Shown piece after piece: positions 7,678-17,088 of a DNA stretch of 38,119 bases (positions are counted from its first letter, which is position 1; every line of letters starts with the position of its first letter). Below the pieces are notes generated by a model. It was not told where the DNA came from, made no database searches, and worked only from the letters and a program-made list of their open reading frames with translations. Source of the stretch: an uncultured Eubacteriales bacterium. Its GTDB lineage: Bacteria > Bacillota > Clostridia > Peptostreptococcales > Anaerovoracaceae. A program made the position numbers and the translations under genes. Where the stretch lies: positions 1 through 38,119 of the forward strand of contig CACWSO010000021.1 of NCBI GenBank assembly GCA_902763505.1. The letters run 5' to 3'.

Positions 7678-10600
7678 TTAGTATATTTCACAGCCTTTGC
7701 GACCGGCTCTCTTGACCCGGTAAAGGGCTTCGTCCGCATCCTTGAAAATATCCCCCTTAGGATTCTCACGATCTGAGAACGCCACGCCCACACTAAGTGA
7801 TACCGGCGGAAGATCATCCTTAGGATGCTGCAGAAGATCATTGACCTGCGCGATCTTATCGAGCACCAGCTGACGCATAGAACTGTTCACACGAGTCATG
7901 ACAACTGCGAATTCATCGCCGCCGATTCTGCACAGAATATCCACGGAACGGAAACTGCTGTGCAGCAATTCAGCCACTCTCTTCAAAACTCTGTCTCCGA
8001 CTGCATGTCCATAGCTGTCGTTGATCTTCTTGAAGTAATCCACATCAATCAGTAACAGAGCCATATGTTCTGTATCAGCGCTCTCCATCAGGAGATCATA
8101 AGCCCCACGGTTGAACAGCCCCGTGAGCGCATCATGTGACGCTTCATGTTTGAGTTTCTCTCTTGCCTGCGCGTTCTCGCGAAGAATCGTATTGTAGGTT
8201 CTGGTAACGAAGCGCAGTTCCTCCACGCCTTTTGGCTCGACCGTTTCTTGCTTTTGCATACTCTTTACCATGTTAGTGAGCGGCTTTCTCACCATCTGCG
8301 AGATGATGAGAACGATGCAGAGCACGACAAGCAAGAGTAATATTGTCAGTGCCGTCTGTACTTTGACGAGCGTCGACAGCCTCGCTGAGGACGTGTCGAA
8401 TTCCTCACTTGCAGACCGGATCAGCGACTGTGTACACATGTTGACATTTTCGTGGATCCTCTCCTTGTAGTGCATATAGTTGTTATCGAAGACAAGTGAC
8501 TGGGCTTTTTCCTTCAGTTCTGCTTTGGACAGTTTTCTGTCTTCCGGTTTGATCTGGATGCTGCTGATTTCCTCAGGAATATCCGCCGCATTATAATTCC
8601 CGGCTTCTACCATAAGTCGCATTGCGTAGTTCTCGGATCCAATCAGTTCATTAGAAAGGCTGAGCGCCCTGTTGAGACTTTTGGTCGCCTCTGTATCGCT
8701 TCCTTCCATCAGGGTCTCCAATTTCTCGACTGCCCGATCCCTGCGCTTGACATCGTTCACTTCTTCATAAAAATCGTGTATGTATTCGATTTCTCCCGTC
8801 ACGACAAAACATCTGACACGGTCGGTCAGATAATCTGATCCGGATACCATATCGGACGTTGCTGCCTGGGCTTCAATATAGTTGTCGCTCGCAGCCTCCA
8901 TTCGTTGGTAACCATTGATGACAGACAAATCGACGAACATCAGTGCAGCTGCTGCTATCAAGGCAATAATCACGAATGAGATCGATGCCGTTTTTAGCTG
9001 AATCCCTGTATGCTCTTTGACATCGCTGTGGTCATCCTGTGCCGGTGCAGTTTCGGACTGCTCGGGCTGCTCTTCCGCTTCTTCGATGCCGTATTTGAAA
9101 CCTTCCTGCTCTGACAGGTATTTCTCCTCCTCTACACGTTCTGCTTCTTTTTTCTGCAGTATGAACGGTTCAAACTCGGATGCAGGTACAGGTTTCGAGA
9201 AGAAGTAACCCTGCACGATATCGCAGCCAAGGTTCTTGAGAGCGTGAAGCTGTTCTTCTGTTTCAACACCTTCCGCAATGACGGGAACTGACAAATACTT
9301 CGAAATGTCGATGATGATTTCCAGCAGATGTGTAGTACCTTCCGGCTTAAACGCTTCGCGGATAAAGGACATGTCCAGTTTCATCGCATCGATTGGAAGG
9401 TTGGAAATCATGTTCAGAGAAGAGTACCCTGTTCCAAAGTCATCCATCTCGATTAGGAATCCATTGTCTCTAAGGGTCGTTACCATCTCGATAATCTGTT
9501 CACTATCCTGTGTATAAGCAGATTCTGTAATTTCGAGCAGTAAAGAATCTGCAGTGATATCATACTCTTCGAGAATTGACTGCAGCTCTTCAGGCAGATG
9601 CGGATCATACATATCCACTCTGGAAACATTAACCGAGACTGGAATGGTGTAATGGTATTTCTGTTTCCACTCATTGATTTGTCTTGCTGTCTCTTTCCAG
9701 ACATACAAATCCAGTTTTTGTATCAATCCGTTATCTTCAAACAGTGGGATGAATACTCCCGGATTGATCATGCCCAGCTCAGGATGAATCCAACGGACCA
9801 GTGCTTCTGCACTGGTAAGCATCGGCGTATCCGGGCGGATATCAAACTTCGGCTGGTAATAAACCTGGAACTGTCCCTCCGCAATTGCGTTAGGAAAATC
9901 TTCGATTAGCTGCTCTGCGTAGATTTGTCTCTCATGCAAGCTGTCATCATAGATCGCGATGTTTTGTGTAAAGCTGCCTTTGACTCTGTCAGACGCCAGT
10001 TTCGCACGGTCAAAACGCCGTTCGATATCGATATCTTTGCTGACGTTCTGATAAATACCCATCCTCAGACGAATGCGGTTTTCAGTAGCATCCTCTGCGT
10101 TTAAGGCGACGGAAGTATTGTCCAGAATCTGCTGGTAATCATCCCTGTGCGGACAGTACACCAAAAAGGTATCGGCGTCTCTTCTGCAAACGATTCCTCC
10201 GGATTCCGAAATGATTTCGCGTATCCTCTGTCCGATCTTCTTGAGAACTTCGTCTCCATAGGATCTGCCGTAGCGTTCATTGATCATGTGGAAGTGGTTC
10301 ACATCTACGACGATCGCATCCATCTCATAATCTTTATGATATTGGTCAAACTGCTCTGCGTAACGGTAGAAGTATTCCCTGTTATACAAACCCGTCAGTT
10401 CATCTCGCTCCGTCAGCTTTATGATGTCTCTGTCTTCTGCCAACTCGATTGCATGCAGCACTCTGGCTTTGATGACGCCAACCGCTGGATAAGGCTTCGG
10501 CACGAAATCGATTGCGCCCAGATTCAGACTTTCAATTTCTGTTTCTGTTTCCGCTGTCGTCACGATAACTGGTATATGGGAAAGTTCTTTATCTTCCCTC

Positions 10601-10842
10601 ACTTTTTTCAGCACTTCAATACCAGACATGATTGGCATCAGAATATCGAGCAGAACGAGGGAGAGTGTATCCTTGTTGCTTTGGATCATCTCCAGTGCTT
10701 CCCCTCCATCACAGGCGTATAGGATTTCGTATTCATCCTCAAGGGCATGCCCCAACATCGCCCTGTTGATGGCTTCATCTTCTGCAATCAGTATTTGGCG
10801 TTTGCCATTGGTTGAATGAAATCTTTCGTGACTCTTTGGCAT
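7678..10842 (-). CDS. REC-GGDEF-EAL-TM-sensor-TM-GGDEF cyclic-di-GMP protein
   Basis: This single frame of 1054 residues holds two opposed activities. The N-terminal half is cytoplasmic. A receiver domain (phospho-acceptor D66, LLDILMPIMSG) is followed by a degenerate GGDEF domain in which the signature reads RRDAD (220-224). An EAL phosphodiesterase then keeps its key residues: E346 of EAL, the Asn of VNVSR, the Glu of EITES, the Asp pair of MDDFGTG, the Lys of MKLD, the Glu of AEGVET and QGYFFSKP. A charged linker leads to a membrane span (about 617-640), an extracytoplasmic helical domain, a second span, and a complete C-terminal GGDEF cyclase (974-978) with inhibitory I-site RSVD (965-968). 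It is therefore predicted both to make and to destroy c-di-GMP under two inputs. It begins 9 bases after the upstream kinase gene, a good sign of co-transcription. Confidence 0.9.
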   Translation of the reverse strand: MPKSHERFHSTNGKRQILIAEDEAINRAMLGHALEDEYEILYACDGGEALEMIQSNKDTLSLVLLDILMPIMSGIEVLKKVREDKELSHIPVIVTTAETETEIESLNLGAIDFVPKPYPAVGVIKARVLHAIELAEDRDIIKLTERDELTGLYNREYFYRYAEQFDQYHKDYEMDAIVVDVNHFHMINERYGRSYGDEVLKKIGQRIREIISESGGIVCRRDADTFLVYCPHRDDYQQILDNTSVALNAEDATENRIRLRMGIYQNVSKDIDIERRFDRAKLASDRVKGSFTQNIAIYDDSLHERQIYAEQLIEDFPNAIAEGQFQVYYQPKFDIRPDTPMLTSAEALVRWIHPELGMINPGVFIPLFEDNGLIQKLDLYVWKETARQINEWKQKYHYTIPVSVNVSRVDMYDPHLPEELQSILEEYDITADSLLLEITESAYTQDSEQIIEMVTTLRDNGFLIEMDDFGTGYSSLNMISNLPIDAMKLDMSFIREAFKPEGTTHLLEIIIDISKYLSVPVIAEGVETEEQLHALKNLGCDIVQGYFFSKPVPASEFEPFILQKKEAERVEEEKYLSEQEGFKYGIEEAEEQPEQSETAPAQDDHSDVKEHTGIQLKTASISFVIIALIAAAALMFVDLSVINGYQRMEAASDNYIEAQAATSDMVSGSDYLTDRVRCFVVTGEIEYIHDFYEEVNDVKRRDRAVEKLETLMEGSDTEATKSLNRALSLSNELIGSENYAMRLMVEAGNYNAADIPEEISSIQIKPEDRKLSKAELKEKAQSLVFDNNYMHYKERIHENVNMCTQSLIRSASEEFDTSSARLSTLVKVQTALTILLLLVVLCIVLIISQMVRKPLTNMVKSMQKQETVEPKGVEELRFVTRTYNTILRENAQAREKLKHEASHDALTGLFNRGAYDLLMESADTEHMALLLIDVDYFKKINDSYGHAVGDRVLKRVAELLHSSFRSVDILCRIGGDEFAVVMTRVNSSMRQLVLDKIAQVNDLLQHPKDDLPPVSLSVGVAFSDRENPKGDIFKDADEALYRVKRAGRKGCEIY

Positions 10843-10851
10843 TGTCCTCTC

Positions 10852-13491
10852 CTATCTGGAATCAACATCCAATTTCCTGTTAATCTGATTGTTCAGTTCA
10901 TTTGCAAGATTCTGCGGATCAAACGGTTTCGCGATATGACCGTTCATCCCTGAATCAAAGGCTTCCCTGATATCTTCTTCATATGCGTTCGCGCTCATCG
11001 CGATGATTGGAATTGTCTCCGTGTATTCCCCCGGAAGGTTTCGAATCGTACGTGTTGCCTCATAACCGTTCATGACAGGCATCTGTATGTCCATGAGAAC
11101 CGCATCGTAATAACCTTCTCCTTCTTTGTCGATGCGATCAACGCCCTCCTGCCCATTGACTGCACGCTCTACTTTCAATCCGTAGTTGGACAGAACCAGC
11201 GTTGCGATTTCTGCGTTGATATCATTATCCTCAACCAGGAGAATCCGCTTTCCATCAAGATCCAGATCGATCTGTTCGTCGATCTGCACCGCTATACCTT
11301 CTTCCACCTTATCTATTGCTTTGAGATCCAGCGTCACGGTGAATTCGGACCCTTCTCCCGGAGCGCTTTCTACAGAAATCGTTCCTCCCATCAGACTAAT
11401 GAGTCTTGAAGTGATGGCCATTCCAAGACCTGTTCCCTGAACGCTGTTGATGGTTGATGTTGTTTCACGGGAGAAGCTCTCGAAAATATGCGGCAGGTAA
11501 TCCTCACTCATACCGATGCCGGTATCTCGAACTTTGAATTCATATTTATTTACATCACCAGAGCCCTCTTTTTCTCTGGCCGAGATGAATATACTTCCCC
11601 CTTCCGGAGTGTACTTGACCGCGTTGCTGGTAATGTTGATGAGAACCTGTTCCAGACGCAGCTCATCTCCAATGACATATGGATGTTCGATTGCTTCCGT
11701 ATCAAAGGAGATTTTCAGTTGCTTCTTGCTCGCCTGGGAGCGAGTGATATCAGCGATTCGCTCAAATATGATTCTTAGGTCACACTCTCCCTCATTAATC
11801 TGCAGCTTACCGCTTTCGATCTTCGACATATCCAGCACATCATTGATCAGCGATAGCAGATACTGGCTGGAAGAGCTGATTTTGTTCAGCGACTCTCTAA
11901 CTGTTTCCGGCTCGTCGATTTTTTCTTTCGCTATATTCGTATATCCGATAATGGCATTCATCGGTGTTCTTATGTCATGGGACATGCTGGACAGGAAATC
12001 ACTCTTCGCTTTATTTCCCTTCTCTGCTTCATCTCTTGCGCGTTCCAGGGCTTCCCTGGTTTCCTGTTCTTTTTCCTGTAAGCTCGTGATATCCTGTCTC
12101 GCGATGATGAACTCTGTCACCTTGTCGTCAGAATCCCTGGAAACGACGATGAAGTTGTAAGTAAACCATTCTTCTTCTTTAATCGGCGCGTGGAGGTTGT
12201 ACGATATGATATTCGTGCCCTGGTTCATCTCCGTCAGGAGATACTCCAGAGAAATGAGCTCTCTTGCTTTTTCTTTTTCTGTTTCATCTGGGAATCGCTG
12301 CAGCAGATCTTCTGCGAACAGTTCATATGCCCCGTCATTCGGAATATGGCCGACGTCAGGCATTCCCTCTATGTAATGGTATGTTCCTGTTCCGGCATCT
12401 ACGATTACGAAGTTTTCAAACAACCTCGACATGGCGAAATGAATGTCATTGGAATTCTTTGTTTCCGCAAGAAGCCGTCTTCTCTGTATAATCGAACGTA
12501 TTGCATAATAGAGCAGTGCTGCGGCAAACAGAATAATCAGCATGACAAGCAGCATGATACCGTTCCTGTTGGCTTTCTGCAGCATACCCTGAAAGGCTTC
12601 CACCGGAAAACGCTGTACCAGATACAGACCTGAGTTGTCGCCGATAAAAGCCACATCTCCGACCGTTTCCTTCTTATTCTTGTTGTATCTATATTGAGCG
12701 TTAGTTCCGTTTGAAAAGGCTTTCTTGATTTTGTCTTTGTCCTTCACACTCATAAGTGGAAGATTTTCGAGATTCTCAAGGAAGTTGTCATAGTTTTGTT
12801 CCTTGAAATTGCTGTAGACCACCGTACCGTCTTTATCGCATATCAATGCTTCACATTGATATCCAAACATGGAAATATCGATGAGACTTCCGATGAATTT
12901 CTCTCCGTAAAACCCTACGACAACACCAACGATTTCTCCATTCTTATGCACAGGACTGTAAAACCCGATTTGTCTCTCCGTCGTTACCTTTGAATTCAAG
13001 ACATAGGTCATCCCGCTTTTGCCTTTGATTCCGTTTTTGTAATAATCTCTCTCTTTGACGACCGCTGCGATCGTTTCCTCACCCGTCGTATAGTCTCTGC
13101 CTTGCAGATCGATGAACCGGAAGTAGTCAAATGCGAATCCGTCTTCATATTCTTTGAGGATGTCGGCAATTTTTTTGACTTCTTTTTCATCCAGCATGGA
13201 ATCGTCAGAAACATTGAGTTTTTCCACGGCAACACCTTTGTTCACCAAGTCTGAATCGAAGGATTTGGAAGCTGCCTCAATATACCTGAGGTTTTCCACA
13301 AACAGCGTGTCAACGAGAGACGCCCGCTGTGAAGCGAGGTCCTCCAGATACGTTTCATTTTGGGAGGTGATGCGGTTTTCATTCGATTGGTAAAAGATAA
13401 AAAATGCAACACCAACACCAATGGTGATTGCTACAATCACCAGCATTTGCGCAAGAGTCTTTGGTGAGCTCGCAAAATGTTTGTTCATCAT
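10852..13491 (-). CDS. hybrid sensor histidine kinase with extracytoplasmic sensor
   Basis: This 879-residue protein has a membrane span at about 15-33, an extracytoplasmic domain of about 280 residues that looks like a dCache sensor (it includes FDYFRFIDLQGRDYTTGE and IGFYSPVHKNGEIVGVVVGFYG), and a second span near 318-340. A PAS-like region follows, then HisKA with H505 ([16 protein letters not shown]), HATPase (NAVKYTPEGGS, DTGIGMS, GTGLGM) and one C-terminal receiver with D801 ([11 protein letters not shown]). It is the first gene of the long minus-strand cluster and is divergent from the nitrilase gene. Its partner is probably the receiver domain of the next protein, whose gene starts 9 bases downstream (inference). 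The ligand is unknown. Confidence 0.9.
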   Translation of the reverse strand: MMNKHFASSPKTLAQMLVIVAITIGVGVAFFIFYQSNENRITSQNETYLEDLASQRASLVDTLFVENLRYIEAASKSFDSDLVNKGVAVEKLNVSDDSMLDEKEVKKIADILKEYEDGFAFDYFRFIDLQGRDYTTGEETIAAVVKERDYYKNGIKGKSGMTYVLNSKVTTERQIGFYSPVHKNGEIVGVVVGFYGEKFIGSLIDISMFGYQCEALICDKDGTVVYSNFKEQNYDNFLENLENLPLMSVKDKDKIKKAFSNGTNAQYRYNKNKKETVGDVAFIGDNSGLYLVQRFPVEAFQGMLQKANRNGIMLLVMLIILFAAALLYYAIRSIIQRRRLLAETKNSNDIHFAMSRLFENFVIVDAGTGTYHYIEGMPDVGHIPNDGAYELFAEDLLQRFPDETEKEKARELISLEYLLTEMNQGTNIISYNLHAPIKEEEWFTYNFIVVSRDSDDKVTEFIIARQDITSLQEKEQETREALERARDEAEKGNKAKSDFLSSMSHDIRTPMNAIIGYTNIAKEKIDEPETVRESLNKISSSSQYLLSLINDVLDMSKIESGKLQINEGECDLRIIFERIADITRSQASKKQLKISFDTEAIEHPYVIGDELRLEQVLINITSNAVKYTPEGGSIFISAREKEGSGDVNKYEFKVRDTGIGMSEDYLPHIFESFSRETTSTINSVQGTGLGMAITSRLISLMGGTISVESAPGEGSEFTVTLDLKAIDKVEEGIAVQIDEQIDLDLDGKRILLVEDNDINAEIATLVLSNYGLKVERAVNGQEGVDRIDKEGEGYYDAVLMDIQMPVMNGYEATRTIRNLPGEYTETIPIIAMSANAYEEDIREAFDSGMNGHIAKPFDPQNLANELNNQINRKLDVDSR

Positions 13492-13513
13492 GGCTCCTTA
13501 CTATTGGTTGCTG

Positions 13514-13541
13514 TATCTAATATGTTTGGTTACTAGTCCAA
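13514..13541 (-). promoter_or_regulatory. possible promoter of the hybrid kinase gene cluster
   Basis: On the minus strand, TTGGAC (13541-13536) and TAGATA (13519-13514) are separated by 16 bp, just upstream of the kinase start at 13491. The match is moderate. Confidence 0.4.
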
Positions 13542-13577
13542 TCTGTTGTCATTGTGTTTCATTATATTTTACCACAT

Positions 13578-13606
13578 TTGAATGCATGTAAAAACAACTG
13601 TATAAT
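13578..13606 (+). promoter_or_regulatory. promoter of the nitrilase gene
   Basis: TTGAAT (13578-13583) and a perfect -10 TATAAT (13601-13606) are separated by 17 bp, followed by a strong AAGGAGG ribosome site at about 13631. Confidence 0.75.
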
Positions 13607-13643
13607 AGACTTGTACATAAAAAAACGCATAAGGAGGTCTGTT

Positions 13644-14453
13644 ATGAATTTTAAGTTGGGACTTTGCCAGATTGCAGGATCTGTAGATAAAGAAGAAGCG
13701 AAGAAAAACGCAGAAAAGCATGTGCGCCAGGCTGCAGAAAACGGTGCCCAGGTCATCGCTCTTCCTGAGATGTGGGACTGCCCTTATTCAAATGACTACT
13801 TCAGAGATTACGCGGAACCTGCAGACGGACCGACCGTAGAGTTCATGTCAAAACTGGCAGGCGATTTGGGAATCTATCTGATCGGCGGATCCATCTCGGA
13901 GCTGGATGGAGACAAAGTATATAACACATCCTTCAGTTTTGACCGTCATGGGAATCTGATCGGACGCCACCGCAAAGTGCATCTTTTCGACATCGATGTG
14001 GAAGGCGGTATCCGCTTCATGGAATCCGATACCCTGACCGCAGGGGAAGATATGACGATTCTGGATACGGAATACTGCAAAATCGGCGTCGCCATCTGTT
14101 ATGATGTGCGTTTCCCGGAATGGCATCGCAAGATGGCCTTGGCGGGGGCCAAGCTGATCGTTCTTCCGGCAGCTTTTAATATGACAACAGGCCCTGCCCA
14201 CTGGGATCTGACCATGCGGGCAAGAGCATTGGACAACCAGGTATACTTCGCGGCAAATGCGCCGGCAAGAGATGAGAACGGCGTATACGTTGCTTACGGA
14301 AACTCCTGTATTGCAAGCCCATGGGGTGATTTCATCGCACACGCCGACGAGAAAGAACAGATTATATACGGCGACATCGATCTTGACAAAGTTGATGCCA
14401 TCAGAGACCAGCTGCCGCTTCTGAAACACCGCAGACCGGAGCTGTACTTCTAA
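13644..14453 (+). CDS. carbon-nitrogen hydrolase, omega-amidase (Nit2)-like
   Basis: This 270-residue nitrilase-superfamily protein has the complete Glu-Lys-Cys triad: E42 in ALPEMWD, K111 in HRKVHLFD and C152 in AICYDVRFPE. The flanking motifs fit the Nit2/omega-amidase group, which removes ammonia from alpha-ketoglutaramate or ketosuccinamate, although other small amides cannot be excluded. The start at 13644 is chosen because AAGGAGG stands about 7 bases before it and the promoter at 13578-13606 lies just upstream; a longer frame from 13554 would overlap that promoter. The stop overlaps by 3-4 bases the stop of the convergent gene on the other strand. Confidence 0.88.
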   Translation: MNFKLGLCQIAGSVDKEEAKKNAEKHVRQAAENGAQVIALPEMWDCPYSNDYFRDYAEPADGPTVEFMSKLAGDLGIYLIGGSISELDGDKVYNTSFSFDRHGNLIGRHRKVHLFDIDVEGGIRFMESDTLTAGEDMTILDTEYCKIGVAICYDVRFPEWHRKMALAGAKLIVLPAAFNMTTGPAHWDLTMRARALDNQVYFAANAPARDENGVYVAYGNSCIASPWGDFIAHADEKEQIIYGDIDLDKVDAIRDQLPLLKHRRPELYF

Positions 14454-15208
14454 CCAAGTTCACTCACAAACGGATGGGAGAACTCTGCATCCCGAATCTC
14501 GTATCCCCATCCGATTCCAATCATACGGAACGGCATCAGTGCATGTAATTCCGTGTGTACACAGAACCCTGTCAGCGCGAAGAGATATCCATCTCCGCAC
14601 TCTTCTATGTAAATCATCTCTTCGCGCACATGGATATTATCGAGATACGGCCGTTCTTCATTGAGCATCTTCCTGACGTTTTGTGCCAGGTGCTCACGCA
14701 TCAAATCAAAACTCACATCCCCATTGAGCGCGATGAGATCGTTCATCTCCTTTTCGGACTTCGCCTGTTCCGTTTCATTCTTATTGAGAATGACGACAGG
14801 TCTTATTTCATTTCTTGGTATCTTGAACTGCATCAGACGGCAGCTGTAATCGTCTGTCTCCTTACTGAAAATCATCAGGATATCGATGTCCCAAACCCGG
14901 TCCTCATGGAAATCCAAAACGCCTTTCGCTCTGACTACATCGAGGCTCTCTGTTTCGTGAATGGTGAAATTCCATGTGTCGACCTGAAGATCTCCCCACT
15001 TTTCCCAGTCATAGGTGATCAGCCAGCGAATCCGTTCCATCGTACGGAACCACGGGCCGTTGTCCGTTCCGATGATGATGGGCAGTCTGTTTCGGTCAAA
15101 AAAAGCATCATAAAACTGGTCGAAGTTTTCTGCATTGCGTTCCTGATAACATTTTCTCATGACCTCCAGTTTCCGGTGGATCATGTCTCTTTTTTCTTTG
15201 TTGTTCAT
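14450..15208 (-). CDS. unknown protein with possible NTF2/SnoaL-like domains
   Basis: No confident family is recognised for this 252-residue soluble protein. The first about 120 residues (helix, then FYDAFFDRNRLPIIIGTD, then strands ending DVVRAKGVLDFH) have the order expected of an NTF2/SnoaL-like ketosteroid-isomerase fold, which is often used in small-molecule binding. The C-terminal part may repeat the pattern (DLMREHLAQNVRKMLNE, then strands ending LFALTGFCVHTELHALMP). There is no signal peptide and no membrane segment. It follows butyrate kinase by about 40 bases in the same direction and may share its transcript. The ribosome site is weak. Confidence 0.6.
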   Translation of the reverse strand: MNNKEKRDMIHRKLEVMRKCYQERNAENFDQFYDAFFDRNRLPIIIGTDNGPWFRTMERIRWLITYDWEKWGDLQVDTWNFTIHETESLDVVRAKGVLDFHEDRVWDIDILMIFSKETDDYSCRLMQFKIPRNEIRPVVILNKNETEQAKSEKEMNDLIALNGDVSFDLMREHLAQNVRKMLNEERPYLDNIHVREEMIYIEECGDGYLFALTGFCVHTELHALMPFRMIGIGWGYEIRDAEFSHPFVSELG

Positions 15209-15249
15209 AAGTCTCTATCGTTCATTAGTTTTTCAATCATCAATACGCT

Positions 15250-16353
15250 TTAATACTCTTTCGCCTCTTCCGCGCCGGTCAGCACGCGCCATGCGCCCTC
15301 TGCAAGCGCTGCCAGTTCATCTTCGCCGGGATAGACGGTAACAGGCGCGATCCAATCGACCAGCTCGGAGATCGCATCGGTCACGACCTGGCTGTGGGCA
15401 ATGCCGCCCGTGAAAATAATCTGATCGACCTTACCTTTCATGGCAACAGACATCGCTGCGATTTCTTTCGCAACCTGGTAATAAAAGGCGTCCAGGGCTT
15501 CCTGCACAGATTCATCTCCTTCAGCCGCAGCTTTCAACAGTGTCTGCACGCTATTTGTTCCGGTATAGGCCAGCAGACCACCTTTGCGAGTGAAGGTCTT
15601 CCTGATTTCGTCTTCGGTCATGCCGCTGTCAAAGCACATGTCAACGACTTTGTCCACCGGGAGACTCCCTGCCCGTTCCGGTGAGAATGGACCTTCTCCG
15701 CTGACCGCATCTTCTGTATCGAGTACCTTTCCTTTGACGTGCGCACCGACGGAAACTCCGCCTCCCATGTGGCAGATCAGCAGGTTCAGATCTTCATACG
15801 CCTTCCCCACTGACGCTGCATAGCGCCGGGCGATCGCCTTCTGGTTCAGCGCATGCCAGACACAGGTCCGCTCGATCGACGGATATCCTGAATATCGTGC
15901 AATCTTAGACAGTTCATTGACCACCGGCGGATCTACGATATACGCAGGCACTCCGCTCTCACGCTCCAGTTCGCTGCCGATCAGGGCTCCCAGATTCGAA
16001 GCATGCTGTCCGCTGACCCCAATGCGGCAGTCGCGTACCAACGCGTCATTGACGCGGTATGTGCCGCCGGGCAACTGACGCACCAATCCTCCTCTGCAGA
16101 CGATAGCTGCAAAATCAGCGAGCTCAAATCCGTTTTCACGTAGCGCATCCATCACAATCTGTTTACGGAAGTCCAGTTGGTCCGCAATGTTTCCGAGCTT
16201 TTGCAATTCTTCCGCGTCGTGCCGCAGTGTTTCGCTGAACACTTCACTGAGTGGCTGCGCTGTCTCCTGTTCTGCAGTATCACTGACCGCTTCATAGATT
16301 GCAATCTTTGTCGATGTGGAACCCGGGTTTACTACTAATATCTTATGCGTCAT
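15250..16353 (-). CDS. buk: butyrate kinase
   Basis: This 367-residue acetokinase-family enzyme interconverts butyryl phosphate plus ADP with butyrate plus ATP, the last step of one fermentative route to butyrate. The phosphate-binding start KILVVNPGSTSTKIAIYE, the central CHMGGGVSVGAHVKGKVLDT and the late IIFTGGIAHS are all present, and the length is close to the usual 355-360. Branched-chain or 2-methylpropanoate kinase activity cannot be excluded. Its usual partner phosphotransbutyrylase (ptb) is not in the window. Instead a 2[4Fe-4S] protein lies upstream and an unknown protein downstream, all in one direction. The start is supported by GAAGGAG about 10 bases upstream. Confidence 0.92.
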   Translation of the reverse strand: MTHKILVVNPGSTSTKIAIYEAVSDTAEQETAQPLSEVFSETLRHDAEELQKLGNIADQLDFRKQIVMDALRENGFELADFAAIVCRGGLVRQLPGGTYRVNDALVRDCRIGVSGQHASNLGALIGSELERESGVPAYIVDPPVVNELSKIARYSGYPSIERTCVWHALNQKAIARRYAASVGKAYEDLNLLICHMGGGVSVGAHVKGKVLDTEDAVSGEGPFSPERAGSLPVDKVVDMCFDSGMTEDEIRKTFTRKGGLLAYTGTNSVQTLLKAAAEGDESVQEALDAFYYQVAKEIAAMSVAMKGKVDQIIFTGGIAHSQVVTDAISELVDWIAPVTVYPGEDELAALAEGAWRVLTGAEEAKEY

Positions 16354-16368
16354 TTTTTTCAGTACTCC

Positions 16369-16404
16369 TTCTGGTATTCATTCCTGACGTTCTGGTATTC
16401 ATTC
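16369..16404. repeat. 15-bp direct repeat before buk
   Basis: TTCTGGTATTCATTC occurs at 16369-16383 and again at 16390-16404, in the leader between the ferredoxin gene and buk. It ends next to the buk ribosome binding site. Function unknown. Confidence 0.7.
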
Positions 16405-16410
16405 TTGGCA

Positions 16411-17076
16411 TTACAGTACTCTTCCGTCTCTTGTGATCGTAACCACCTGGTACGGAATCGTTTTGCCGCTGGCTTGCAGTGCGTTCTCTGCAGCTCTCTG
16501 CAGTCCGCCGCAGCAAGGTACTTCCATGCGCACGACCGTCACGCTTCGAATGTCGTTGCTTCGAATGATAGCTGTCAGTTTATCCGTGTAATCGATATCA
16601 TCCAGCTTCGGACAGCCGATGATGGTGATTTTGCCTTTCATGAAATCCTCATGCAGGTTTGCGTACGCAAAGGCTGTACAGTCTGCTGCGATGAGGAGCT
16701 CCGCGCCCTCGAAGAACGGTGCCTGAATTGGAACCAGCTTGATCTGACACGGCCACTGGGCGAGACGGGACGTCGATGGCGCTGCCGCAAGTTTCGCTGC
16801 ACTTGCTCCCGGGCATCCGCCGCCGGCGTGCAGTTCTTTCATCATCTTATTGATTTTGACAGCGGCTTCATCGTACTCCGGCGCCTCCCGTTCTTCAAAG
16901 GTGATTGCGCCGGTTGGACAGGCTGGCAGACAATCGCCGAACCCGTCGCAGAAGTTCTCACGCACGAGTTTCGCCTTTCCGTCAATCATATCGATTGCAC
17001 CTTCGTGACATGCCTCGGCACAGATGCCGCAGCCATTGCATTTTTCTTCGTCTATATGAATGATTTTTCTGATCAT
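16411..17076 (-). CDS. 2[4Fe-4S] ferredoxin-domain protein
   Basis: The N-terminal ferredoxin domain of this 221-residue protein has one classic cluster motif (C13, C16, C19, C23 in CNGCGICAEACHEGAI) and one spaced differently (C43, C49, C53 in CDGFGDCLPACPTGAI), a form typical of this family. A Gly-rich CPGASAAKL (C88) and an about 110-residue C-terminal domain follow, including IIGCPKLDD and VPCCGGLQRAA; the added cysteines may bind another cofactor. Proteins of this layout occur widely in anaerobes without a settled function, probably as redox adaptors. It starts 12 bases after the DJ-1 gene with a strong AAGGAGG site, and buk follows after 57 bases. Confidence 0.82.
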   Translation of the reverse strand: MIRKIIHIDEEKCNGCGICAEACHEGAIDMIDGKAKLVRENFCDGFGDCLPACPTGAITFEEREAPEYDEAAVKINKMMKELHAGGGCPGASAAKLAAAPSTSRLAQWPCQIKLVPIQAPFFEGAELLIAADCTAFAYANLHEDFMKGKITIIGCPKLDDIDYTDKLTAIIRSNDIRSVTVVRMEVPCCGGLQRAAENALQASGKTIPYQVVTITRDGRVL

Positions 17077-17088
17077 GTGTCCTCCTTC

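Noticed and set aside
13554-13643. N-terminal extension of the nitrilase by 30 codons
   Set aside because: It would cover the -35/-10 promoter pair and lacks a ribosome site, while AAGGAGG stands right before the ATG at 13644.
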